Below are positions 1 to 6,314 of a DNA stretch of 8,957 nt, piece after piece. Origin of the DNA: Candidatus Stahliibacteriota bacterium (lineage in GTDB: Bacteria > Hydrothermota > Tepidihabitantia > B3-TA06). The position numbers and the translations under genes are program-made. How positions within the stretch are numbered: the first letter of the stretch is position 1; every line of letters starts with the position of its first letter. The stretch covers positions 1 through 8,957 of the forward strand of contig JAUVJT010000080.1 of assembly GCA_030592225.1 (NCBI GenBank), given 5' to 3'. The notes below the pieces were generated by a model. That model was not told the origin of the DNA, did no database searches, and saw nothing but the letters and a program-made list of their open reading frames with translations.

Positions 1-1
1 G

Positions 2-277
2 GTACTGTTTCACTATGTGATTCACATTATTGCCCACCGCATCCCGCCCAAGATACACCAGAGGGAGATACCCCGGGTGCCGCCGGAGCAACGCATCATC
101 CGCAGGGTGGGACAGTACTACACCGCCTACGACGAACAGTTTCTCATCCTGTTCCTGGGCCCGGCTCTCGCCTGGCTTTCGCCTCATCTTCCAACCTGCG
201 TGCTCTGGGGTGCGAGCTTGCTTTACGCGATAAACATCGCAGTTATCAAAATTCAACTGGCGAGGAGGGATAAATGA
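2..277 (+). CDS. C-terminal part of a membrane protein, probably a CDP-alcohol phosphatidyltransferase (5' truncated by window edge)
   Basis: The reading frame is open from the first codon in the window, so only the last 91 residues are visible; the GTG at 17 is just an internal codon. A basic hydrophilic stretch is followed by two hydrophobic segments, FLILFLGPALAWL and CVLWGASLLYAINIAV, and a basic tail ending RRDK, as in a polytopic membrane protein with a cytoplasmic C-terminus. The DEQFLILFLG stretch before the penultimate helix resembles the late part of CDP-alcohol phosphatidyltransferases. The diagnostic D/G-rich CDP-binding motif would lie upstream and is not visible. The stop overlaps the next start as ATGA, so the genes are translationally coupled. 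The neighbours, a cytidylyltransferase-like enzyme and a glycerol-1-phosphate dehydrogenase, would supply a CDP-activated substrate, which supports this call. Any other small integral membrane protein remains possible. Confidence 0.45.
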   Translation, partial: VLFHYVIHIIAHRIPPKIHQREIPRVPPEQRIIRRVGQYYTAYDEQFLILFLGPALAWLSPHLPTCVLWGASLLYAINIAVIKIQLARRDK

Positions 278-999
278 AGACCATCATACTGGCCGCAGGC
301 GAAGGCCGCAGGCTTCACCCCTTGACCCTGGAGCGGCCCAAGGCCATGCTGGAGGTGGGGAAAAGGACGCTCATCAAGCGAGCGCTGGATGGCCTGCGCA
401 GTGCAGGAATCAAGGACGCAGAGATCATCATCCTGTCAGGTCACAAGGTGGAGAGGTTGAAGGAGGCAGCGCCCGACTGCCGGTTCATCCACAATGACGT
501 GTATGCGTCCACCAACAACATCTACTCGCTATGGCTGGCACGGAAAGAGTTGGCGGGAGAGGAGTTTGTGCTTCTCAACAGCGATGTGCTGTTCGCGCCG
601 CGGCTGGCGCAGGATATACTGGCGGGTAAAAGGGAAAGCGTACTCATGGTTGACGACGTTAGCCCCCTGGTGGAGGAAGAGATGAGGGTGATGACCAATG
701 GCGCGGGAAGGATAACGGCGATTGCCAAGACACTGGATGCTGAAATGAGTACGGGAGAATACATCGGGCTGGCAAGGTTTGGGCGAGAGTTCTCAAGGGG
801 GTTCTTTGACCGGATGGACGAAATGGTACAGGCCGGTCAGACTGGGGTATGGTACGAGAATGCCATTGCCGATATACTCCCCGATAATCCGATCTACTCG
901 CTCTCCACTCAGAAATTGCCCTGGGTGGAGATTGATACCCACGAGGATTTAGCTCGTGCTGCCGAAATAGCACGGGAGATAGACAAGCTGGAGGCCTAG
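274..999 (+). CDS. Nucleotidyltransferase, LicC/phosphocholine-cytidylyltransferase-like
   Basis: This 241-residue sugar/polyol-phosphate nucleotidyltransferase has a Rossmann-like fold. It opens with the nucleotide-binding signature LAAGEGRRLHPLT (residues 6-18) followed by the RPKAM lysine (K23). It then has STNNIYSLWLAR (79-90), the metal-binding NSD (102-104), EYIG (162-165), WYENAI (193-198) and EIDTHEDL (219-226, with the second acidic metal ligand D221). The NIYSLWLAR, WYE and EID blocks are typical of LicC-type CTP:phosphocholine cytidylyltransferases and inositol-1-phosphate cytidylyltransferases, and the length fits a single-domain enzyme. It joins CTP to a phosphorylated alcohol to give a CDP-alcohol and PPi. 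The ATG at 274 has an AGGAGGG ribosome site at 263-269 and overlaps the upstream stop. The substrate is not readable from sequence. Between a probable CDP-alcohol transferase and G1P dehydrogenase, glycerol-1-phosphate or another polyol phosphate is a reasonable inference. Confidence 0.82.
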   Translation: MKTIILAAGEGRRLHPLTLERPKAMLEVGKRTLIKRALDGLRSAGIKDAEIIILSGHKVERLKEAAPDCRFIHNDVYASTNNIYSLWLARKELAGEEFVLLNSDVLFAPRLAQDILAGKRESVLMVDDVSPLVEEEMRVMTNGAGRITAIAKTLDAEMSTGEYIGLARFGREFSRGFFDRMDEMVQAGQTGVWYENAIADILPDNPIYSLSTQKLPWVEIDTHEDLARAAEIAREIDKLEA

Positions 1000-2034
1000 A
1001 TGCCGATATTTGGAAGCAACGTATCCCTGCCCATACTGGTAAGGATCGAGGACAATTTGCTTGGGAAAGTCAATGACCTGCTCTGCGAGTCCAACCTGCT
1101 CTTTACCAGACCCCTGATCCTCACCATGCCGCAAACCGGTCCCCTGGCTGAAAGTACGGCTGCCGGATTCAAGGACGCGCGCGTTCATGAGATACAGGAT
1201 AACTCCTACCCCCAGGTGGAAACGGTGGAGGCGATTATTGATGAGGCAAAGCCCGACGTTCTTATAGGCGTAGGCGGCGGTCGGGTGATAGACGTGGCCA
1301 AGTTCGCCGGCTCCCGCCGGATGCTTCCCGTGGTGAGCGTGCCGACATCCCTATCCAACGACGGCATCAGCTCACCCATATCGGTGATACGCTTCCGCAA
1401 GGGCACGCGCAGCGTAGGAGTCAATATACCCACCGCTGTTCTGGTTGACCTCGCAGCGGTCAGCTCCGCGCCCTTAAGAAATCTGAGAGCAGGGGTTGGC
1501 GATTTGCTCTCCAACGTCTCGGCCACCAACGACTGGCTGCTGGCCTACCGTAAGACCGCCGAGCACTACGATACGGTTGCCGCCCTGCTTGCCCGGCAGT
1601 CCGCACTCGCCATGCTTTCACAAGAACAGGTGGATTTCACAGACCCTGCTTTCCTGCGCGCCCTGGCCGAGGGGCTGATGCTTTCAGGCATTGCCATGGG
1701 GATTGCCGGAACCAGCCGCCCGTGCAGCGGCGCTGAGCACCTGTTGAGCCACGCGCTGGACGAGCTTTATCCTGACAAACAGTCCCTGCACGGCGAGCAG
1801 GTGGCGATGTTCGCTCTGTTCACCTCGATTATTCAGGAGGAGCCGACCCGACAAAAGCAAGCGGAGTTTTTGCAGACCAACGATTTGCTGGCCTCGCCTG
1901 AGGATGTGGGGATAGACCTTGCAGGATTTATGAAACTCGTCACCCACGCACCCTCCACCCGCCCGGGCCGCTACACCGTGCTGGACGAGACCTCGGAAAC
2001 GGACATCGAGAAGGCCTACCGGAAAGCGTATTAA
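1000..2034 (+). CDS. egsA: sn-glycerol-1-phosphate dehydrogenase (EgsA/AraM family)
   Basis: This NAD(P)H-dependent enzyme reduces dihydroxyacetone phosphate to sn-glycerol-1-phosphate, the backbone stereoisomer of archaeal lipids. It belongs to the iron-containing alcohol dehydrogenase superfamily. The 344 residues match the archaeal EgsA length. Visible marks are the nucleotide-binding loop VGVGGGRVIDVAKF (around 89-102), the G1PDH signature VPTSLSNDGISSPISV (114-129), the AGVGDLLSN segment with probable metal ligand D168, SGAEHLLSHALDE with H247, and SLHGEQVAM with H264. The NDGISSP signature separates it from glycerol dehydrogenase and dehydroquinate synthase. It starts directly after the preceding stop, with GGAGG at 990-994 inside the upstream gene, so it is operonic. 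Bacterial G1PDHs are known (Bacillus AraM, FCB-group bacteria). No prenyltransferase for ether lipids is present in the window, so the fate of the G1P is inferred to involve the two upstream genes. Confidence 0.9.
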   Translation: MPIFGSNVSLPILVRIEDNLLGKVNDLLCESNLLFTRPLILTMPQTGPLAESTAAGFKDARVHEIQDNSYPQVETVEAIIDEAKPDVLIGVGGGRVIDVAKFAGSRRMLPVVSVPTSLSNDGISSPISVIRFRKGTRSVGVNIPTAVLVDLAAVSSAPLRNLRAGVGDLLSNVSATNDWLLAYRKTAEHYDTVAALLARQSALAMLSQEQVDFTDPAFLRALAEGLMLSGIAMGIAGTSRPCSGAEHLLSHALDELYPDKQSLHGEQVAMFALFTSIIQEEPTRQKQAEFLQTNDLLASPEDVGIDLAGFMKLVTHAPSTRPGRYTVLDETSETDIEKAYRKAY

Positions 2035-2056
2035 CCTTTGGTGAAGATTTAAGACT
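2035..2056. other. Convergent gap between the G1P operon and the R-M cassette
   Basis: Only 22 bases separate the stop of the dehydrogenase from the stop of the endonuclease on the opposite strand. I see no strong hairpin or attachment-site-like repeat here. Transcription termination for both operons must rely on something weak or lie inside the opposing genes. It marks the abrupt change from GC-richer core genes to the AT-richer cassette. Confidence 0.6.
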
Positions 2057-2848
2057 CTAAGGCTTTTTAGGATTGATGCGTCCGCGCCACTCCAGATATC
2101 CTTTAAGATTAGTATAAGGAACATCCGAATCAATGGCTCGCGCCATATCCTTAGTCAAGTAGTTCATCCAATAATCATCGAATACCTTTTGGCCATACGC
2201 AGCGAATGAGCCATTTCCTATAAGTAAGGCTTGAATATCAGTCACGGAACCGATGTTTTTCGTATTCCCGCTCCCAGGCCTGGCGCTGGCGATTCGCCAC
2301 TTCTCCTGGAGAAGAAAGTCAAAATCCTTGACCACAGATATAATGCTCTGAAGCTCATCCAGTTGATAAACTCCAATCTCCTCAGCAGCTTCCTCATTAC
2401 GGCTGTATATAATCCCCAGAACCAGGTGTGCGGCGTACTCATTGTAAGGAAAAGTTACATTCTTTGCAGAGTCACGCTTGCGAAAGTATCCTGTAAATGC
2501 ACCCAACGTGAAACCGTTTACCGTCTTTTTACTCTTGCGATATGTACTTTTGAGATCAAGGGCGATCTTCGTCCCATTCGGTGCTATGAAACTAATGTCG
2601 GGGTAATGATTTTGATGCTCACTGAGCACCATTTTATAGCCATGCTTTGCAGAGAAGCTGGAAATGACCGGAAAGAGCATTAGCTCAACGATCTTGGACA
2701 CAACTTTTGTGTCTGTCGAAATAGCATAGATACTCTTATACACGTCAATAAATCCCTTGATTGTCCAGTCACCAGTGTCTGTAGCAAGACTTCGCCTGAA
2801 TTCGCCAAAGTGAGCTAACAATTCCTTTCTGAACTGCTCCGTCGTCAT
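2057..2848 (-). CDS. EcoRV-family Type II restriction endonuclease, predicted GATATC specificity
   Basis: This 263-residue protein closely resembles EcoRV (245 residues) over most of its length. Both carry SDTKV or TDTKV near the N-terminus, a KHGY segment and QNHYPD. The PD-(D/E)XK active site is D84 and D98-L-K100, with upstream E55 in the position of EcoRV E45. FTLG (113-116) and WRIA are also present, then the recognition loop GSGNT followed by NIGS (192-201) and a YLEWRGR ending. In EcoRV the QNHYPD and GSGNT loops contact minor and major groove of GATATC, and both are retained here, so GATATC cleavage is a strong inference. The start has an AAAGGAG site and lies 20 bases after the methyltransferase stop, the usual M-then-R order that lets protection build first. 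No frameshift or lost catalytic residue is seen, so it is probably active. GC is lower than in the flanking core genes, suggesting horizontal acquisition. Confidence 0.92.
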   Translation of the reverse strand: MTTEQFRKELLAHFGEFRRSLATDTGDWTIKGFIDVYKSIYAISTDTKVVSKIVELMLFPVISSFSAKHGYKMVLSEHQNHYPDISFIAPNGTKIALDLKSTYRKSKKTVNGFTLGAFTGYFRKRDSAKNVTFPYNEYAAHLVLGIIYSRNEEAAEEIGVYQLDELQSIISVVKDFDFLLQEKWRIASARPGSGNTKNIGSVTDIQALLIGNGSFAAYGQKVFDDYWMNYLTKDMARAIDSDVPYTNLKGYLEWRGRINPKKP

Positions 2849-2868
2849 CTCTACTCCTTTCGCAAAAG

Positions 2869-3942
2869 TTACGTCCCTATCAAAAGCATCTCTCCAGACC
2901 TCGAATTAGTTGATAAAACATATTGATAGTTCCCGAAATGTTCAACTCGCACATCCCTTTTATATTTCCTGAGAATTGAAATCAGATCCGCTTCAGAAGG
3001 TATGCCGTCGCTCCTATATGATATAACAAGTATACTCTCGCTGTATCTTTTAAATAAGTAATCAAAGGCTTCGTGAATCCGATTCTTATTGATCCACTCA
3101 CTTAGTCGTGGCTTCAGTCGGCGATGTTTTGAGGTATGATCTACGTATTTATCCCACTCATCATACATCGTCAACCCCTCCAGGAGATGATAGAATTGGA
3201 AATAATCAACAGCCACTCCCCGTTTAGAAATATAGGGAGTATCTATGTAAACCAGGTCATAATCCCCAGGCACATGAACAGCATCATAATTAAAGGCGTG
3301 ATTTGTTTTTCCATTATTGAAAACGGCCTGATTGGCCTCCTCTGCAAACATACGAAACCAATGCTCAAAAGGTCTATCCCAGGTTACCTTATTTCCAAAC
3401 GAACGCTTCACATCTGCAAAACGAATATAAAGATTCTTACGATGGAACAAATTATAGGGACGCTTTACGATTGCGGCCTGACACAAGGCAAAGAATGCGA
3501 TGGCAAACTTGTATGGGTTATCCAGTTGTCGAATGTTGGTAATCGTCTGGTCAATCCACGCATTCTCTTCGTCAGTGAAATAGATGTCTGCGAAATTATC
3601 TTGAATAAAGGTAGGGTAATTAATCCCTGGATGCTTCTCCAGCAACCATTTCATCTCATCTGGAGATAGACGAATGCCATCGTTCTCAATCAATGCTCGC
3701 CCGAAATAGTAATTGAATCGCAGCAAGTCATTGTAGCTAACCTGCTTGCCCTCTTTCTTCAAACGGTAAGCGACCACGCCCGTACCTCCAAAAGCATCCA
3801 GGCATGTTCTAAAATCCAAATCCGCTACGTTTTCCCAAATCCATTCAACCAGTTTCGCCTTGCTACCTTGATAGCGCGTGGAGGGAAATCGCGCACTTAG
3901 GTTCGGAAAAAGAGTACGTTGATAAACTGAGCTTCTTCCCAT
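2869..3942 (-). CDS. D12-class (Dam-type) DNA adenine N6-methyltransferase, partner of the EcoRV-like nuclease
   Basis: This SAM-dependent enzyme methylates adenine and should protect host sites from the adjacent nuclease. Its 357 residues are ordered as in alpha-class D12 methyltransferases: STRYQGSKAKL (21-31, the RY.GSK motif), SAM-binding motif I DAFGGTGVVAYRL (49-61), SYND (69-72), and the catalytic motif IV as DLVYIDTPYI (229-238). The usual tetrapeptide is DPPY; here it is DTPY, a variant that should still flip and methylate adenine. It is longer than the EcoRV methylase (298 residues), with an extra N-terminal 20 residues and an insertion between motifs I and IV. The ATG at 3942 has no Shine-Dalgarno; a promoter ends 6 bases upstream, implying leaderless translation. 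Methylation of GATATC is inferred from its partner, not from the sequence itself. Confidence 0.9.
   Translation of the reverse strand: MGRSSVYQRTLFPNLSARFPSTRYQGSKAKLVEWIWENVADLDFRTCLDAFGGTGVVAYRLKKEGKQVSYNDLLRFNYYFGRALIENDGIRLSPDEMKWLLEKHPGINYPTFIQDNFADIYFTDEENAWIDQTITNIRQLDNPYKFAIAFFALCQAAIVKRPYNLFHRKNLYIRFADVKRSFGNKVTWDRPFEHWFRMFAEEANQAVFNNGKTNHAFNYDAVHVPGDYDLVYIDTPYISKRGVAVDYFQFYHLLEGLTMYDEWDKYVDHTSKHRRLKPRLSEWINKNRIHEAFDYLFKRYSESILVISYRSDGIPSEADLISILRKYKRDVRVEHFGNYQYVLSTNSRSGEMLLIGT
3881..3892 (+). repeat. 12-bp direct repeat, copy 1 (inside methyltransferase 5' coding region)
   Basis: GAGGGAAATCGC occurs here, about 50-60 bases into the methyltransferase gene, and again identically at 3959-3970 in its promoter. 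Starts are 78 bases apart, roughly seven helical turns. The arrangement could allow one regulator to bind both and loop the promoter, or the copies could be a chance repeat. Confidence 0.55.
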
Positions 3943-3948
3943 ATATTA

Positions 3949-3977
3949 ACTATACATAGAGGGAAATCGCTTGTCAA
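3949..3977 (-). promoter_or_regulatory. Promoter of the methyltransferase-endonuclease operon, leaderless configuration
   Basis: Reading the minus strand, TTGACA (3977-3972) is followed by a 17-base spacer and TATAGT (3954-3949). The expected transcription start is 6-8 bases further on, which coincides with the methylase ATG at 3942. No ribosome site fits between. Leaderless regulatory or methylase transcripts are known in other restriction-modification systems. The spacer (3955-3971) is almost entirely filled by the 12-base repeat copy at 3959-3970. Confidence 0.7.
3959..3970 (+). repeat. 12-bp direct repeat, copy 2 (between -35 and -10 of the methyltransferase promoter)
   Basis: Identical copy of GAGGGAAATCGC, lying within the 17-base promoter spacer. 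A protein bound here would block RNA polymerase, so an operator for cassette autoregulation is plausible. This is inference from position only. Confidence 0.5.
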
Positions 3978-4024
3978 GTAATCATCCGCCTGTGCATGAG
4001 GCAAAATGTGTGTTACGGGTGGGG

Positions 4025-4052
4025 TTGACATCGGGGTTATCCGACCTAATAT
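4025..4052 (+). promoter_or_regulatory. Promoter of the fbp-accD operon
   Basis: TTGACA at 4025-4030, a 16-base spacer, then TAATAT at 4047-4052 as a four-of-six -10 match. Transcription would start near 4059, giving a leader of about 50 bases that carries the AAGGAGG ribosome site at 4097-4103. It is divergent from the methyltransferase promoter, with the -35 boxes about 47 bases apart. Confidence 0.6.
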
Positions 4053-4107
4053 TCACGAAATAGTTAAAATCTGTTCTGCTCTCTTTTGAGAATCAAAAGG
4101 AGGAATA

Positions 4108-5196
4108 ATGGCTAAGATTACGCTTTCCGTCATCAAGGCCGACATCGGCGGCTATGTGGGCCACTCGGCCTCACACCCCGAGGTGATAGCCAAAGCTCAG
4201 GATATGCTGGACGCGGCCAAGAGAGAAGGAAAGTTAGTAGACTTCTCGGTACTCGTCTGCGGCGACGATCTTGAGTTAATCATGACTCACAATCACGGCG
4301 TTGACGCCGAGGTAATTCACAAACTGGCCTGGGACACCTTTCTTGAAGGCACCGAGATCGCCAAGAAGCTAAAGCTGTACGGAGCGGGTCAGGACCTGCT
4401 GTCCGACGCGTTCTCAGGCAACGTCAAAGGCATGGGCCCGGGCTGCGCCGAGATGGAGATAGAGGAACGCAAAAGCGAACCGGTCATTATCTTCATGGCC
4501 GACAAAACCTCCCCGGGCGCGTGGAACTATCCCCTGTACAAGATATTCGCCGATCCCTTCAACACCGCCGGTCTGGTGATTGACGCTTCCATGCATGACG
4601 GGTTCATCTTCGAGGTCAACGACCCTTACGAGAACAAAAAGGTAAGGCTCAACACCCCTGAGGAGATGTACGACCTGCTGGCTCTCATTGGCAGCCACGA
4701 GCACTACGTGGTGGACACGATCTACCGCAAGGATGGATTCATAGCGGCCAAGGCGTCCACCCAGAAGCTTGCACTGATTGCCGGCAAGTACGTTGGCAAG
4801 GACGACCCGGTGATGATCATTCGTGCCCAGTCAGGCCTGCCCGCGGTGGGCGAGGTTCTGGAGCCGTTCAGCTTCCCCCACGTGGTATCCGGCTGGATGC
4901 GCGGCTCGCACAACGGCCCCTTGATGCCGGTGAGCTTTGCAGATGCAACACCGACCCGCTTTGACGGCCCGCCCCGGGTTATAGCGGCAGGATTCCAACT
5001 TGCCGACGGCAAGTTGATTGGACCGCGGGATATGTTTGACGATCTCTCATATGATAAATCGAGAGCCATGGCAAACGAGATGGCCGACTATCTGCGTCGC
5101 CACGGACCGTTCGAGCCGGGCAGGCTTCCGGAAGCGGATATGGAATACACCACCCTGCCGGCGGTGCTGGAGAAACTGAAGGACAGGTTCAAATAG
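4108..5196 (+). CDS. fbp: Bifunctional fructose-1,6-bisphosphate aldolase/phosphatase (FBPase type V)
   Basis: This single-active-site enzyme condenses dihydroxyacetone phosphate and glyceraldehyde-3-phosphate and then dephosphorylates the product to fructose-6-phosphate, making gluconeogenesis unidirectional. It acts in the cytoplasm with magnesium. The 362 residues are near the family length. The N-terminal SVIKADIGGYVGHSASHPE supplies D12 and H19. CGDDLELIMTHNHG supplies D53 and D54, Q95 and D132 follow, and VGKDDPVMIIRAQSG holds K231, D232 and D233. These positions line up within one residue with the metal ligands and Schiff-base lysine described for the Sulfolobus enzyme, and Y347 fits its catalytic tyrosine. 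The family is nearly universal in archaea and found in deep-branching, often thermophilic or strictly anaerobic bacteria. The ATG has an excellent AAGGAGG site five bases upstream. Its stop overlaps the accD start by one base (TAGTG), so the two are coupled. Confidence 0.95.
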   Translation: MAKITLSVIKADIGGYVGHSASHPEVIAKAQDMLDAAKREGKLVDFSVLVCGDDLELIMTHNHGVDAEVIHKLAWDTFLEGTEIAKKLKLYGAGQDLLSDAFSGNVKGMGPGCAEMEIEERKSEPVIIFMADKTSPGAWNYPLYKIFADPFNTAGLVIDASMHDGFIFEVNDPYENKKVRLNTPEEMYDLLALIGSHEHYVVDTIYRKDGFIAAKASTQKLALIAGKYVGKDDPVMIIRAQSGLPAVGEVLEPFSFPHVVSGWMRGSHNGPLMPVSFADATPTRFDGPPRVIAAGFQLADGKLIGPRDMFDDLSYDKSRAMANEMADYLRRHGPFEPGRLPEADMEYTTLPAVLEKLKDRFK

Positions 5197-6062
5197 TGTT
5201 TTCCCGCAAGAACCTGCATACCCGTAACACCCACAAAGACAAGAAGAAATCCAAGCTTGAGGACGGCCTGTGGCTCAAGTGCGACAGCTGCGGCGAGATA
5301 CTGTACCGCCGCGAGCTTGAGGAATCATACTGGATTTGCCCCAAGTGCAGCTTCCATTTCCGGATAGGTCACAAGACCTACATCAAACTGCTCCTTGACG
5401 ACGGCAAGCTGGATGAGGTGGACAAGGGGTTGATCCCTACAGATCCGCTGAAGTTCCCCAAGTACAAGGAGAAGTACAAGGTAGCTACCAGAAAGACCGG
5501 TCTGGAAGAAGGCATCGTATCGGGCAGGGCTTCGATTCAAGGGGTACCCGTGATCTTCACTGCCACCGATTTCTCTTTTATGGGCGGCAGCATGGGTTCG
5601 GTTATCGGCGAGAAGGTCGCGCGCGGAGCCCGGCACGCGCTTGCCGAACGCAAGCCCTTCGTGATGCTCACCGCATCGGGCGGAGGCGCCAGGATGCAGG
5701 AAGGAATCTTCTCCCTGATGCAGATGACAAAAACCTCGGCCGAGATTGCCTTGCTTAAACAAGAAGGGATTCCCTACGTCAACATATTGACGCATCCCAC
5801 CATGGCCGGGGTGATGGCATCCTTCGCCTCGCTGGGCGACGTAATCATCGCCGAGCCGGGCGCGCTGCTTGGATTTACCGGTCCCAGGGTGATTGAGCAG
5901 ACCATCGGCGAGAAGCTGCCTCCCGGATTCCAGCGCTCCGAGTTCCTGCTTGAGCACGGTTTCGTGGACATCGTGTGTTCGAGAAAAGAATTGCGGGATA
6001 CCCTGGGGCGGATTTTGAGCATCCTTACCGAGTCGCTTAAGGAAGAATCGGCTCAGGCATAA
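5196..6062 (+). CDS. accD: Acetyl-CoA carboxylase carboxyltransferase subunit beta
   Basis: The beta subunit of the carboxyltransferase moves the carboxyl group from carboxybiotin to acetyl-CoA to make malonyl-CoA for fatty-acid synthesis, in an alpha2beta2 complex with AccA. The 288 residues match the usual AccD length. An N-terminal zinc ribbon shows C29-x2-C32 and C48-x2-C51. The crotonase-like domain carries FSFMGGSMGSVIGEK, TASGGGARMQEG, THPTMAGVMASFASLGD, and GFTGPRVIEQTIGEK followed by LPPGFQRSEFLLEHG, all near-identical in order to the E. coli protein. The GTG start overlaps the fbp stop by one base, and AAGGA at 5179-5183 serves as ribosome site. No ATG lies between it and the zinc ribbon, so GTG is the best start. 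AccA, AccB and AccC are not in the window. Pairing with fbp is unusual and suggests coordinated anabolic carbon flow. Confidence 0.95.
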   Translation: MFSRKNLHTRNTHKDKKKSKLEDGLWLKCDSCGEILYRRELEESYWICPKCSFHFRIGHKTYIKLLLDDGKLDEVDKGLIPTDPLKFPKYKEKYKVATRKTGLEEGIVSGRASIQGVPVIFTATDFSFMGGSMGSVIGEKVARGARHALAERKPFVMLTASGGGARMQEGIFSLMQMTKTSAEIALLKQEGIPYVNILTHPTMAGVMASFASLGDVIIAEPGALLGFTGPRVIEQTIGEKLPPGFQRSEFLLEHGFVDIVCSRKELRDTLGRILSILTESLKEESAQA

Positions 6063-6081
6063 CTAAAAGAATTTAACACCA

Positions 6082-6115
6082 TAGGGGTACGGCAGGTCGT
6101 GCCCCTAAATTTTTA
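6082..6115 (+). terminator. Rho-independent terminator of the fbp-accD operon
   Basis: A 10-pair stem, TAGGGGTACG (6082-6091) with CGTGCCCCTA (6098-6107), contains one T-G wobble and closes a six-base loop. It is followed by a run of five T residues at 6110-6114. It begins 20 bases after the accD stop. Confidence 0.85.
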
Positions 6116-6116
6116 T

Positions 6117-6144
6117 GCGGCTTTACCAGGATGGTGGAAACCGC
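6117..6144. other. Imperfect inverted repeat after the accD terminator
   Basis: GCGG at 6117 pairs with CCGC at 6141-6144, with inner TTT/AAA and ACCA/TGGT segments separated by small bulges. It has no T-run after it. It may be a processing stem or chance. The rest of 6145-6213 holds no gene that I can support. Confidence 0.3.
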
Positions 6145-6213
6145 CTTGCTCACCATGAGTCAGGACATCGAGTATGGGTAATCGAAAGGCCACCCTATTT
6201 TTATCGATAGACC

Positions 6214-6241
6214 TTGACAGCACACAGGGTTTCCTTATAAT
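6214..6241 (+). promoter_or_regulatory. Consensus sigma-70-type promoter of the radical SAM gene
   Basis: Perfect TTGACA (6214-6219), 16-base spacer, perfect TATAAT (6236-6241). Transcription would start near 6248, inside the palindrome that begins two bases after the -10 box. Such a strong core with an overlapping operator is typical of a repressor-controlled gene. Confidence 0.85.
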
Positions 6242-6242
6242 T

Positions 6243-6270
6243 GTAATTAACTGACTAGTCAGTTAATTAC
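6243..6270. promoter_or_regulatory. Perfect 28-bp palindromic operator, TetR-type
   Basis: The half-site GTAATTAACTGACT (6243-6256) is followed by its exact reverse complement to 6270, with 14 of 14 pairs matching. The core ACTGAC..GTCAGT is shared with the operator at 8610-8639 in front of a tetR gene. It covers the predicted transcription start, so binding would repress the radical SAM gene. Two TetR-family genes lie just downstream and are the obvious candidates; which one binds is inference. Confidence 0.8.
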
Positions 6271-6314
6271 TGTAAGACAACACACAACTTCTACTTGAAG
6301 AAAGGAAACAAAAG

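Noticed and set aside
2231..2683. 150-codon open frame on the + strand opposite the endonuclease
   Set aside because: It is antisense to a protein with clear EcoRV motifs, has no ribosome site and no recognisable domain.
3136..3669. 177-codon open frame on the + strand opposite the methyltransferase
   Set aside because: It lies antisense to conserved methyltransferase sequence and its product looks like shadow translation without domain features.
2035..4107. Mobile-element ends or attachment-site repeats flanking the restriction-modification cassette
   Set aside because: No matching direct or inverted repeats, integrase or transposase were found at either side; transfer is suggested only by composition and gene type.
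5325..5957. 210-codon open frame on the - strand opposite accD
   Set aside because: The + strand encodes unambiguous AccD; the antisense frame is a by-product of its codon use.
6131..6181. 16-codon frame MVETALLTMSQDIEYG after the accD terminator
   Set aside because: No convincing ribosome site, and it overlaps an imperfect inverted repeat; too short to support.
6175..6203. GGGT...ACCC followed by TATTTTTAT as a second terminator
   Set aside because: Only four base pairs with a twelve-base loop; too weak beside the good terminator at 6082-6115.
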